64,000 nt of DNA from Cytospora piceicola (Eukaryota > Ascomycota > Sordariomycetes > Diaporthales > Cytosporaceae), in the NCBI GenBank assembly GCA_023375675.1, contig JALQBC010000056.1:62001-126000 (forward strand). The letters run 5' to 3'. Below, piece after piece: positions 34,167 through 44,475 of the stretch (positions are counted from its first letter, which is position 1; every line of letters begins with the position of its first letter). Below the pieces are notes generated by a model. It saw only the letters and a list, made by a program, of their open reading frames with translations. It did no database searches and was not told the origin of the DNA. The translations under genes and the position numbers were made by a program.

Positions 34167-34509
34167 TATGGTGCTATGAAGAATACCTGAGTCAAAGTCA
34201 CGTCTAAGGTGTTGGCGAGTGAAGTATCATATCAGAAAATATAAGTAACAACGATGATAAGACTTTCACTTGCAACTGAAAGCTTTCCGGATCTGGTGAC
34301 ACTGCTAACTAAGAGGCCGGGCTGCAGCGCCGTGGCATGGCGGGAAACAAGCCGCCTTTTGTACCTGTGCCTTAACATCTGGACCGTAAGCGACCCAAAA
34401 AGCCGTGACCCTCTTTCTTCCCAATTTCAGCCACTCTGCATTCCACCGCCACATTTAGATGTTCAAATGCTGGGGTGTCTGTTTGCGGGGCCCCATTGTC
34501 CACTAGACA

Positions 34510-34564
34510 CTTGTGGCTGATATCTTGTGGCTGACATCTTGTGGCTGACACCTTGTGGCTTGAC
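34510..34564 (+). repeat. 14 bp tandem repeat, four units
   Basis: Four consecutive copies of CTTGTGGCTGACAT with one or two changes per copy; the last copy has an extra T and is shortened. It lies in non-coding DNA. Confidence 0.8.
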
Positions 34565-35257
34565 TGCAAGTTGACCTCATCCAACTCGAGCTGCGTATTC
34601 AACCCGACACTGATATTGAATATGTCGACTCTGACCCTCCGACACACTTGCCGTGATCCATCGAAAACGAAGTAACGACTTATGTCCTGTAATACTCACC
34701 ATGGCCGCCTCAACCCGTCTTTTTATCCTGAAGTACTTTGGTGGTCTGACTATCATTGACCACCCCCCCCCCGGTCTTGGTCTCTTTGTGCTCCCTGCCG
34801 TCGCCTTACGCTCCAGGGTCACCTGCTTTAGGTTTGGCTTGACCCGCTGTTTTGTATCTGGATACTGAGTTTCATTGCTGTCAGTGCCTCTACAGCTGGT
34901 GCCTATATACAGACCTCCGAAGAGAGTCGACATATCAGGACGAGTGTTGATCATGATTGGGGCCTGTAGGCATCAATGTGTAAAGTAGTGTGTATTTCGA
35001 CGCATGTATCGAGACGCGGACGATTTTCTTGTTTTGTAAACCGATACATGGACCTCACTTCTTGCTCAATCCGATCGTATCACTGTTGTCCCTGTGTGTA
35101 TTCTCCTCGACTCTTCATACGCATATGTACCGTAGTATCCCCTTCTCCGACGCGTATGGAGGGCCTCCAAGGGTTTTCACCGGAGTACGATGCAAATCCC
35201 CATATTTTCGGATAAATGGTACATAATATGCCCTCAGAAGAGAATCATGGCTCGAGA

Positions 35258-35500
35258 TCAGGGCGTGGGTGCCAAAAGGACAGCAGCACAGGCAGCCTGG
35301 CAAGTGCCAAACGCAGTGTTGCAACCGGCAATGGCAGCCGGAGCCGCGGGGGCAGCCACGGTACCGAAAGTAGCTCCAGCCGCCGTGTAGCAGGCCGTGA
35401 CGACGGCAGAGCAGCCAGCCTGGCAGATGCCGTAGCCAATTGGTCCAGCTCTGGCGGCGGTGGCCATGGTGAAGACTGTGAGAACCTTAACCGGTTGCAT
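35258..35500 (-). CDS. Small secreted CX3C protein, unnamed fungal family
   Basis: 80 aa. Residues 1-18 form a plausible signal peptide (MQPVKVLTVFTMATAARA), then GPIGYGICQAGC. The six cysteines are mirror-symmetric: C26-X3-C30-X6-C37, then C60-X6-C67-X3-C71, in an Ala/Gly/Pro-rich background. I recognise this layout (GPI-x-YG-IC-x2-GC ... GCN-x6-C-x3-C) from small uncharacterised proteins, sometimes labelled zygote-specific-like, in ascomycetes and basidiomycetes. ATG 35500 is preferred over 35527, because it starts the signal peptide directly. A TATAAAA element lies about 195 bases upstream. Function unknown. Confidence 0.7.
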   Translation of the reverse strand: MQPVKVLTVFTMATAARAGPIGYGICQAGCSAVVTACYTAAGATFGTVAAPAAPAAIAGCNTAFGTCQAACAAVLLAPTP

Positions 35501-36375
35501 TGTTGATATGTGTTGGGTATTGAGCAATTATTGTTCTCTTTCTCGGGTCTGGTTGTTCTTGGTGGGTTTCGATGGGGTTCAATGTTGTCCGGAACTCCCC
35601 ATCTAGGTACTGCTGTTGAGGGGGGGGGGGGTCGAGAACTGGTGGTGGTGGGGATCGAAACTGTCTGGCTAAGGGAGAGTGGAAAGACTGGGCTTTTTAT
35701 ACCTGGCCAGGTGACTTTTCCTCGATGACTTTGTGTTATTTGCCCCCTCTCCGATTTGTTTGAGCTATAGCAAAAGCAAGCATGCCCAACGGTTGGGCGG
35801 GGGGGGGGGTCACGTCAACTGGTATCTAGGCTCTTGAAGCCCGACGTCAGTACGTTCATGCGACATTAGAGACTGCAGAGAAATCAATTGCGTAGCCCGC
35901 TACAATTAGTGTAGTACTTAGGCACATGGTGTGTAGCCGATCGTCGTGTCTCCAGTCCCATTCGGTCATATATGCAGGAGGCCCGCCAGCTGGCCTTGGA
36001 TTGGGAACAAAGCCAACAATGAACTGCAATATCCCTGGAATGCAAGTCATAGGTAGTCTACGTCTGCATGCTTGGAAAACGGTCGACTTCACCCGTCGTT
36101 CTTTAGATAAGCCGAGTTCATTGGTATAACGAGGGGAACAAATTCAATGAAAATGTTACCAGCAATATCACAGGACGGGCTCAAATTATTGTCCAGATGT
36201 CACATTAGTCTTGTACCCTGGGGTAGTCAATCTTTTGACACTAAGAGAAATCAAGCGATTTCTATTCCACGGATTTGTATAGATTTCTTTTTTTCTTCTT
36301 TTTTCTTCTTTTTCTTTTCTACATACCTAGGTATCATACCCCAAAAAAACGTGTGCGTGATTACCACATGGGCAC
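35501..36375. other. Spacer with G runs and polypyrimidine tract
   Basis: 875 bases. Contains the promoter of the CX3C protein gene, G12 at 35620-35631, G11 at 35799-35809, a long CTT-rich polypyrimidine tract at about 36287-36320 and a TACCTAGGTA element just after it. No gene supported. Confidence 0.5.
35695..35701 (-). promoter_or_regulatory. TATA box of the small CX3C protein gene
   Basis: TATAAAA on the minus strand, about 195 bases before the ATG at 35500. A G12 run (35620-35631) lies between them. Confidence 0.45.
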
Positions 36376-36984
36376 CTAGAGGTCGTCGCTAGAAGGTAGC
36401 AAGGTAGCCTCATCATCATCCATGATGGTATACAACTCCCACTCAGCATTCTTCCACGGGGAGTCGAGCTTGGTAAGATAGCGGAGGAACTGACCGTGAG
36501 TTACCACAACAATACACGCATCATCACCCGTGGTAATAACCACATCTCGAATCATTTTGCGGGCGTTCAGGGCCCGCTTCCTCAACTTGTCACCCGTGGG
36601 CTCGTATGGGCTACCGGAGCTCTTATCGTACCACCCAGGCGACAAGTTGTCCACATTCACGACATCCCTGAACTTCTTTTTAATCTCATCTGGGCTATGG
36701 CCGCGGTTGCACTTATCGTTATCACACTCTTGCACCTCAGGCATCATCACGATCTGGATTCCCCGATCTATGGCCGGTTTGAAACTGTACAGCGCGGTCT
36801 CGATGGTGCGGAAGAGTGGGGAGGCGAAGATGTGTGTCACCTTGTTGTGGTGGGGGTAGTCGTGGCGGACATCCTCACATTGCTGATTGCCGAGTTCTGT
36901 TAGTTTGGGGTCGAAGATTGTCCAGTCTTCGAAGAGGTTATGGTAACCTTGAGCGTGGCGTATCAGGGTAATGGTAGGGGCCAT
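36376..36984 (-). CDS. Histidine phosphatase (phosphoglycerate mutase-like)
   Basis: Single-exon gene for 202 aa of the histidine phosphatase superfamily. LIRHAQGYHN near the N-terminus carries the RHx catalytic motif (His10 becomes phosphorylated). FASPLFRTIETAL supplies the second Arg, MPEVQEC the acid, and VVTHGQFLRYL the second catalytic His. The closest group by layout is the fungal cytosolic phosphatases annotated as PGM-family proteins, rather than true glycolytic mutase; the substrate is unknown. ATG 36984 was chosen, because the frame upstream has no other ATG. No signal peptide. Confidence 0.87.
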   Translation of the reverse strand: MAPTITLIRHAQGYHNLFEDWTIFDPKLTELGNQQCEDVRHDYPHHNKVTHIFASPLFRTIETALYSFKPAIDRGIQIVMMPEVQECDNDKCNRGHSPDEIKKKFRDVVNVDNLSPGWYDKSSGSPYEPTGDKLRKRALNARKMIRDVVITTGDDACIVVVTHGQFLRYLTKLDSPWKNAEWELYTIMDDDEATLLPSSDDL

Positions 36985-37437
36985 AATTGGATATGACAAG
37001 AAACAGGTTTTGAGAAGTCGCTTCCGTTATACTATCGTGTCTACTTCGTTCAAATGTTGGCAACTCGCAATATCGAGGGGGTGGAGGGGAGAGGGGGGAT
37101 TGGTGATGGAGTCGAGAGTTCATGAAACCTGAACATATGGGGTGTCGCAAAATATACTCAGTCTTGGTCGCGTCCCGCGAGTGTATCCATCGTCTTTTTA
37201 TCAAAGAACTCTGATTATGGCCAAAATCAACTGGCTTTGTCAAGCCTTTTGTTCTTCGCACAGTAGCCTTTCCGTTGTGACCACTCTGGAGCAGAAAGAA
37301 ACCCACCAGTTGACGATTTCCAGTATTATTAGCAACATCATAAACGCCACAACCATTCCAAGTTTCCTCCTACATCCCAACGCCAAGATAACCCACGTCT
37401 TACTCTCTATCCCCTCTTCCCCTCCTCCCCGGTCTGG
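36985..37437. other. Spacer between phosphatase and membrane protein genes
   Basis: 453 bases, the promoter of the phosphatase gene and the 3' flank of the membrane protein gene. C-rich patch at 37410-37435. No gene seen. Confidence 0.55.
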
Positions 37438-38611
37438 TCACTGAAGTTCAACCAAGCTACCCCTGCGCAACCGAGCGTCATGGCCACCAATATTTGAAGT
37501 ACCCGGCGGGAACTCAGATCTGGTCTTGGGACTAGCAAGCTCATGTCTCGCGTTGGAGGATACAAGCTCGTGTAAATCGATGCAGGCACCCGGCAGCTCT
37601 ATCGGCGAGGCTGAGCTGCCAGGGGCTGGACGGAGGCTCAAGTGGCCACGTCTTCGCCGTCGAAGAAAGAACCAGACAACTGACCCAAGTGTGCCCACCA
37701 ACAAGAAGGCGGCAGCAAATCCTATGCCGGCTTTTGCCCCGGTGGAGACAACACGTGGAGATGGGGTAGGTTTATTCGTCGGAGACCCGGGTGTGACATT
37801 CGGTGTTGGTGAGAGGGCTTGGGTGGATGGAGAGGAGGCCGGAGCTGCTGGAGAGGAAACCGGAGCTGCTTCAGAGGGATACGGGGTTTCTTTCACCACC
37901 TGATCACTCGACTGCCACACCAACGGTATCATGAGCGCCAACAGCCTAACTGAGGTAGTGTCCGTGTTGGGTATAGTCTGATCTTCCAAAGCGTAATCGC
38001 CATTAGTACCTAGGCAAACGGCAGCGGCGCTTACAGCAGTGCTGGCATCGCTGTAGCACAGAGGGTATCCTTGATGACAGGTATAGCCACTTAAGAAAAC
38101 TCAAACCTATCAGCAAAATATACATGATTGAGATGCGATGTTTAGGAGGTAGGGGGGCCGGGGCCTGGGCCGGGGGCCGGGCTAGTAGGACTTGCACTGG
38201 ACAACAAGCTGCAGCTGTCTCGCCTGTCTCCAGCGAGAAAAGGAAGTTGCTGTAACCATCATCGATACCCTCGGTAGTTAGGCATGAGGTCTCGAATCCC
38301 GAGGGACAGTAAAGTCCGGGGGAATAGAATACACTCAATCCGAAATTCGTAAAGAGTCTGGTACCTGAAAACGGTGGCCAGCACAACGTCTGAAATGCAG
38401 GATAGCTGCCAGAGCATGTTGCGCCCAGGAATTCGAAGAGGGTGCCGTTCGAAAAGTCGATGTGAAGAGGTGTGCTGCACAGACCTGGTGCTTGGTCAAA
38501 GGTGGTTGTCAGCGGGCCAAGGACTACGCGATCTTTAGACATGACGGGCGGCAGTTGCGATTGACTTTCCATGAAACATTTTGATGATGAAGGAAAGTTG
38601 AAGTTCGACAT
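37438..38611 (-). CDS. Single-pass membrane protein with Cys-rich ectodomain
   Basis: Two exons, 38611-38196 and 38089-37438, give 355 aa. The N-terminal region (1-165) has many cysteines, including FYSPGLYCPSGFETSC and ETAAACCP, continued after the intron by GYTCHQGYPLC. This layout is common in uncharacterised surface proteins of filamentous ascomycetes. A Ser/Pro-rich stalk follows, then one membrane segment (STGAKAGIGFAAAFLLVGTL, continuing to a run of six Arg) and a 65-residue cytoplasmic tail. In-frame joining needs a GC-AG intron (GCAAGT donor); a GT donor two bases earlier breaks the frame. No classic signal peptide is visible, so the start may lie elsewhere or entry may depend on the membrane segment. 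Function unknown; a sensor-like role is conceivable. Confidence 0.7.
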
Positions 38612-39262
38612 CCATGTGAGGCACCATTGTGATTATGACATGATCATTGTTGCAAATGTTTGCTCCATCTGTGTCACTCGATGTTGTTCCCTCAGGCTAT
38701 CGCATACAAAAAAGGCAAAGGGAATCGACACGGATGCAAATGCGTATGCCGCCGCCTTCAATATATTCTCCAAGGTGACAGATGTTATGATACGGATCTA
38801 GACAATCCATAAGTAACGTAGATATGACCTGGAAACCATTGACGTGCAACACCTGGACACCGTTTAACCATCGCTTTCATCGAATGTATTGCCCCAGTGC
38901 CATACAGGAATCAACACTTTGCTGGTCTCAATACAGTAGGAATATATGCACGTCAGCTCTTCAAAAGATAGGAGCAGGTCAGAGGCCAAAGTCCATGCTC
39001 GTCGGGAGTTAAGTTGCGCTATGCACGAAGGGAACATGAGGACGGACGAACAACCAAGGCCAGTCCTTGCAAGAATGATGGAATTGCATTGTAGAGAACA
39101 CGTTGGCAATTCGAGAGCTTCCGCCCAGGGATCTCAAATTGCTCAAGGTACAGGCTGGACACGACGCCTCTCTGCCAGGCAGCAATGCTTTCACTCGGGC
39201 TAACGGATTTAGAAAGGCAGCCATCCGGAGGGGGCTATTAACAATAACCAGTTGACGTGGAT

Positions 39263-39345
39263 ACCTACCTAGGTACCTAGGTAGGTATAACAGGATACCA
39301 AGTACATGAGTACCTACCTACCTAGGTAGGTATGTAAGTACATAC
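39263..39345. repeat. TACCTAGGTA cluster
   Basis: Two blocks of overlapping TACC/GGTA tetramers around CCTAGG palindromes, separated by about 20 bases; the same words as at 33.9-34.2 kb. Confidence 0.75.
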
Positions 39346-40268
39346 CTCTACCAGTTGACCCACCGAAAGACGGTTTATTGCACACTTATTCGCTTGCATT
39401 CAGTGATTATAGAACATGAACTCCGAGGCTGGAACTTGCCTCGGTTCGTATAACGCCATAAGTTCGCGGCATTTGGGATTTCGCCGGCCAAGCCCATACT
39501 TAGCGTCATCCTGAATAGAAAGAGGTGTCAACTGGTGGGCCGTCAACATGCAGAAAGTAGTGAGCTGAGACCTCAAGCTGCGGCCCATATCTAGATTCAA
39601 ACCCGGACGCGCGGTTGCGCAAAGTGCTGCATAAGACGGGATGCCACGTAATGAATGGCAGCCGGTGACTTGGTGTAGGCGTTTCAGTGTCACCAAAGAC
39701 CGCGGCCCCCAAGTGTGGTTCAGCTGAGGCTGGCGCCAAACTTTCGATTTTCGATTCTGACACGGTAGCATCGTTAGTATCATGGCGAGCAGGTTTCTAG
39801 GGGTACAAAAGTCCTATCACTCAAGAAACATAGGTCAACACCACCGACAGGCCGCATGTGGACAGGGCATGCTATAATAAAGGCAGCGATTTCTTCGGCA
39901 GCGGGGTGTGGGGGTGATACAAGCCGCTAACGTGCCCCAACGGTCATCGCTTGACAGGTCCAGATGTCATATGCCACGATGATTGGGATGCCCAGGTGGT
40001 TAAGCACTTGCTTGTGTGCTGCGTGTATACGACGACGTATTCTGTATCGAAGGTGGACTAAAACCGGATAATACAAATGCCGCTTCTTGATCTCGTGTGT
40101 TTTGCTTGGGGCTATGCTCGTGAACCCCTGTGCCAATCCTCGATAGACCTAAGGTGAAGAAGGCTGAACGGGGCCCCAGGGTAAGGTGAGGAGAGATGCG
40201 GTCAGTGCAGGAGCGGTGGAAGGGGCGGATTGCAGTAGTTTCAATATTAGGGTTCGGAAGGATGATGA

Positions 40269-40297
40269 AGCCGGGGGGGGTGTTCTCCCCCGGCTTT
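40269..40297. repeat. Perfect inverted repeat (hairpin)
   Basis: AAGCCGGGGG and its exact complement CCCCCGGCTT flank a 9-base spacer. It would form a very GC-rich stem in RNA or single-stranded DNA. No gene adjoins it closely. Confidence 0.65.
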
Positions 40298-42088
40298 GAG
40301 GCTCCTTCACTAACGATCTACTATCAGCCCGACAATACGGTACCGACACCACACAGCTCCACTTGTACCCCAAAGACTCTAGAGATGGGGATAAACGGTT
40401 TTTGTCTCGAATAACAACTCAGGCAACATATCAAGTCTAATAAAGACCCATTTCGAATCATGGACAGTCAACCCATACTCCAGTGGGCGTTGGCAGTAAG
40501 GCTCTGCTGTTAGTCTCATGATAGGGAGGGGGGCTGTATGGCCCAAGCTCAGCCTTCAAAAGCTTCCCCTCTCTATTTCTACTCTGCCGTCTTCCTTGTC
40601 CTAAATCCAGGGAAACACCACACTTTCTTTCCTTTGTTCCTGATGATGTCTCCAAGCCACCACCTGCCCGTCAAACCTGCAGTGTCATCATCGTCAACCC
40701 CCAAAATCAATACTACCGGTTGCCTCCCTGAAACTTCAGTCTGCGTCGGTAAGCGCCGAGCGGTTCAGCTCTGTGCCCCCGTGGTCAGCTACGATCGACC
40801 GACCACCTTTACGCGCACGCAAGCTCGACCACCACCATCATCAAGCAGACAAAGTGACTATTAGCGGTGATCGTATGAACTCCGCGATCCACGTCTATGA
40901 GTCTCAGTAGACGCAGCGGCATGTGCGCCCACACCACACAATCGAGGAACAAAGAGAGCTGGAATGCTTGCTGCCTGCCATACTTCAGCACATTGGGTGG
41001 GGGCTGCAGAGATAAGAGAAGAGACAAACTCACCTCACCATCTGCAGCCGTGGCCAGTTCGAACCAAGCAACAATGTCACTCGACATCTTCTCAAACGAT
41101 CAATTCTCCACTGATTAGATTGAAAGCCGATTCACCACCGGTATCCCCGATAACTCAGCGGCGCGTTGAACTGGAGGGGAGAAAAACATACAAGTAACGG
41201 CCAGTAACCGACAGCGCCACAGCCACACCTTGTTCCTCCACCATGACACAACGCTGCAATTGATATTGTTGTCATCCGGCATCAACAGGGCTGTTTTTCT
41301 ACTCTCTATCTGTCTCTGGACCCATGTCCCCTCTTTTTACCCCCTTGTTTCCCCGGACAGTTGACCAGGGCCAGGATACTCCCGCAGTTCTCCGGGCAAG
41401 TGTCCTCGGTGTGTCATTGTGTGTGACAGTGCTGTGGTGCATCAATGCGCCGGAATGGAAATATCCTGAGTGTACGTGCCGCATGCGTGCAGATTGTGCG
41501 GCACAGCTATTTGAGGCCAACCCCCCCTCCAGGCTGCCTTTCATCGTGGCTTGGCACGCATCAGCACTATCACTGAGTAGTTCTCATGCTGGATGCTGGA
41601 CTTAATCCACTTGCAAAATGACTAAATGGTCAAATCGTCGCAGCCTCGTTGAGGACTCCGAGTGTGTGACATCCAGTACTGCAAGCTGCAGTACTTTCGA
41701 GAACAGGCAGCTATCCTATATATATCGAGCCAATACCAGGACAATGTCTTCCTTTGTACATGACCACTACGCCTTTCACGGTCATATAAAAACTCCAAGG
41801 CCAGCAGTCATCACGCCCGACTCTGCTGCCCGTTTTCTCCGTGTCGGTCATCTCCACCAACGGTTTCACCCTGTCCACCTGCACTGCACCTGCAAGACAC
41901 AGTCACATCACCATTTACACCAAGGCTGCAGTCCCGGAAAGCCCAACCCCACCTATCAACGGAAAGTACCAAGCAAGCCTCACTCGCCCGACCAGCTCTA
42001 TTCAGGGGCATTGCCACACCATACCGATACCTAACATAACAAACGACCTACCAAACCCACTCGAAACACCGACATCATCCAAGCCTTC

Positions 42089-43765
42089 ATGCCTAGCGCG
42101 AGACACCTCAGACGGGCCGACTCAATGACTATAGACGGAAGCCCCAACAGGCTCTGCAGGGTGGCGGGCTGCGAAAGGAGGCACGTCTACGACACCGTCG
42201 GAGGAGTTAGGCGATACTCCTCGTACTGCCAGGAACACACCTGCCAAGCACCGAGGAATGAGAACACACCCTTCTGCATCAATCCGCGAGACCCAGCCAA
42301 CCGACATTGTGCCTTCCACGGCAAGTGCCGGGCTCTGCATTGCACAAAGCAGGCCGCCCGGACCGAGAAAGAGCCCTTCCCCTACGTCTGCCACCAGCAC
42401 AGGTGTATTGCTAGGCAGTGCGTGAGGCTACGATTTGGCAGCTTTCAAGTATGTGAGGCCCATCTCACCTGTCAGTACAGGGGATGCCCCCATCGACCCC
42501 AACTATCACGCAAAAGCCTTTTTTGCCAGGCCCACAGCTGCGGGATGGTCCCCAACTGCACTCGTTCTGCTGTCCAGCCCGGCGTTGGCCACTGCGACGT
42601 GCATGTGCCTTGCGGTCTGGTCCGAGGATGCCGGCGAGTACGCATGCGCTTCCCGGATGGAAAACAAGCCATCCACTGCGACCAACACATCCCCTGCGCC
42701 AAGTCTGGCCAGGGCTGCCGTCAGCTCGCAGCACCAAGAAGTAACTTCTGCTTCAACCACAAGTGCAGTCTCGAGGGATGCCTCAGTGAGAAGGAGGATG
42801 GTTCATATTACTGCAAGCACCACATCTGTTCCAGGACTAGCTGCCACCAGGCCAAGTTCGATATCCACAACCCATGTGCCAAGTATTGCTCTAGCCACGA
42901 GTGTGCTGTCGATAGATGCCACCACCAAGCCGAGGCTGTCGGCGGGCACTGTGCCGGCCACGCGTGCTCACACGGATCATGTAACAAACTCCGCACGGGC
43001 TCATCGTTCTACTGCATTGAGCACTGCTGCCGACACGAAGGTTGCCAGTACGAGGCCGCTCACAAGAACGCATTTTGCCGCTCCCACGTCTGTGCAGAGG
43101 CGGGCTGCAGGGAACCACGCATCGGCGGGCGCGACAACGTCCACCATTGCTTGACACACTGGACGAAGGAGGCGCGCAGGGCAGCCGCCTCCGAGGTCGG
43201 TCACAAGTACACTCGTCGCCAGGAAGAGCTCAAGGAGAAGATTGTCGCCTTCGAACGGCGGGAGCGCATCCGGCTGGAGAAGGACCGCGAGGCGCGCCAG
43301 GAGCAGGAGCGGCAGGAGCGCCTCGCAGAGGCGGAGAAGCTGGCGCGCATTGCCGCTCACCAACGGGTCATGGAGCAGCAGCGGAAAAGGCAAGAGGAGG
43401 ATGAGCGCATCCAGGCTGGAGTCGCGGCCCGTCTTGCCGAGGAGGAGGAGCGCCGGGAGGCAGAGCGCCTCCGCCGCGAGGCCAAGGAGCGGAAGGAGGC
43501 GGACGAGCGCAGGCGGCGCGAGGACAGTGACAGGCGCATCGCGCGCGAAGCTGCGGATCTGGAGCGTGCGAGGATCGAGAGAGAGCGGAGGGAGCGGGAG
43601 GGGGATATCAGGCAGGCTGCCACGTTGGCAAGGCGGCAGATCGAGCGGCGGAGGCAGGAGGAGGAGGAGATGCTGAGGAGGGAGAGGGACGGTAGGGGGG
43701 GCTGGATGCATGTCCCTGCGCCAAGGCCGGTAAGGGAGGATTTTTATTCCAATGGGCATTGGTGA
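42089..43765 (+). CDS. Protein with about 14 CX3-5C...CX2H units and a charged helix
   Basis: Single-exon, 558 aa, family not recognised. Residues 20-365 are a run of about 14 units of the form C-X3-5-C-X9-17-C-X2-H-X, for example RCIARQC...VCEAH, KCSLEGC...YYCKHH, ACSHGSCNKL...FYCIEH and VCAEAGC...HHCLTH. Each unit has four potential zinc ligands, so the region is probably an array of small zinc knuckles. Unit 2 is irregular. Residues about 378-540 are almost wholly Arg, Glu, Lys, Ala and Gln in i/i+4 patterns, expected to form a coiled coil or single alpha helix. No membrane segment. An alternative start at 42125 would drop 12 residues. Binding of RNA, DNA or protein is possible but unproven. 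Confidence 0.8.
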   Translation: MPSARHLRRADSMTIDGSPNRLCRVAGCERRHVYDTVGGVRRYSSYCQEHTCQAPRNENTPFCINPRDPANRHCAFHGKCRALHCTKQAARTEKEPFPYVCHQHRCIARQCVRLRFGSFQVCEAHLTCQYRGCPHRPQLSRKSLFCQAHSCGMVPNCTRSAVQPGVGHCDVHVPCGLVRGCRRVRMRFPDGKQAIHCDQHIPCAKSGQGCRQLAAPRSNFCFNHKCSLEGCLSEKEDGSYYCKHHICSRTSCHQAKFDIHNPCAKYCSSHECAVDRCHHQAEAVGGHCAGHACSHGSCNKLRTGSSFYCIEHCCRHEGCQYEAAHKNAFCRSHVCAEAGCREPRIGGRDNVHHCLTHWTKEARRAAASEVGHKYTRRQEELKEKIVAFERRERIRLEKDREARQEQERQERLAEAEKLARIAAHQRVMEQQRKRQEEDERIQAGVAARLAEEEERREAERLRREAKERKEADERRRREDSDRRIAREAADLERARIERERREREGDIRQAATLARRQIERRRQEEEEMLRRERDGRGGWMHVPAPRPVREDFYSNGHW

Positions 43766-44475
43766 TCCTCGTTCATACGGTGGTTTCTTATGCTCGGTTT
43801 CGGGGTCTTGATGTGGGTTATGATCATGGGATCAGCGCTGGGTTTGGCTTAACTAGAGATACCATGGATACCAATACAAATGCAATGTTGCAATTACTTA
43901 GAGCTATAGTCGGTCCTGTTTGGTCCACTGAATTCTATCTAGATTAGTACCAACATCACCGAATGTGTAGGATGATTCTGAGGCAGATCGACAACAAGCG
44001 AAAATAATAGATTCTTATATCATGTTTGTGGGTCGGTTTAGCTCGCTGGTACTGTTGTGTCTTCACGTTACTCTTCTACTCGATTTCTCTCTCATTAGTG
44101 GTTATGTGGTAGCTTTCATCAAAGATCATGCGTCATCCAGTCATCAGGTCGGGAGCGATGGTATAGACATGACATCTGGACTACGCCTTTTATTTGTTGT
44201 CCTTTGTGAGGAGTCCACAGGTCTTGACGTTGAGTGGGACGTCCCATAGAGTCGATTGATGCTGATAGGGTTAGGGTTTATCGCCTTAGTCAAGTTGAAA
44301 CATCCTTTGGTGATTGGCCGACGCGTCGGCTCATCATTTATGCAACTTCAACATCTCCAAAGTTTTAGCCATCAGCAGAAAGATACACTGTGATAGAAGC
44401 ATCACCATTCCATACTTTCCATAATTCGTCCTAAAGGCCACAGCCCGTCTATGGGTGTGGAACTTGACACCGATC
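43766..44475. other. Spacer before CHL1
   Basis: 710 bases: 3' flank of the zinc-knuckle gene and CHL1 promoter. The sequence CGACGCGTCGG at 44320-44330 contains an ACGCGT word, the MCB element of DNA-replication genes, about 150 bases before the CHL1 ATG. No gene seen. Confidence 0.55.
44322..44327 (+). promoter_or_regulatory. ACGCGT (MCB-like) site upstream of CHL1
   Basis: ACGCGT is the MluI cell-cycle box bound by MBF-type factors at G1/S genes in yeasts. Its place about 150 bases before a DNA-replication/cohesion helicase gene fits, but a single copy can occur by chance. Confidence 0.35.

Larger units (their letters stand above)
33051..35257. other. Long spacer rich in microsatellites
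   Basis: 2.2 kb without a supported gene. It holds the FCP1 promoter (33051-33400), GAGATG/GTGAGA purine-rich repeats near 34020-34075, several TACCTAGGTA elements, a GGTA array, a 14 bp tandem repeat and a C10 run at 34763-34772 (the larger repeats are listed separately). Open frames such as 34653-34868 show no motif. Confidence 0.5.
38612..42088. other. 3.5 kb spacer with repeats and hairpin
   Basis: No gene could be supported. It contains a dense TACCTAGGTA cluster (39263-39345), a 10 bp perfect inverted repeat (40269-40297) and a TATATATA element at 41718-41725 that may serve the downstream zinc-knuckle gene through a long CA-rich leader. The many open frames in 40.5-42.0 kb lack motifs. 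Confidence 0.45.

Noticed and set aside
39590..39612. TTCAAACCC word resembling a tRNA B box
   Set aside because: No matching A box or cloverleaf arms at the right distance on either strand.
41050..41062. GTTCGAAC word, possible tRNA B box
   Set aside because: The following bases do not fit the T arm and no acceptor stem can be drawn.
41324..42034. Several overlapping plus-strand frames before the zinc-knuckle gene
   Set aside because: They overlap in different frames, lack motifs and fit a long CA-rich leader.
43001..43759. 252-codon minus-strand frame rich in Leu and Pro
   Set aside because: Antisense of the repetitive Arg/Glu helix of the zinc-knuckle protein; low complexity explains the open frame.
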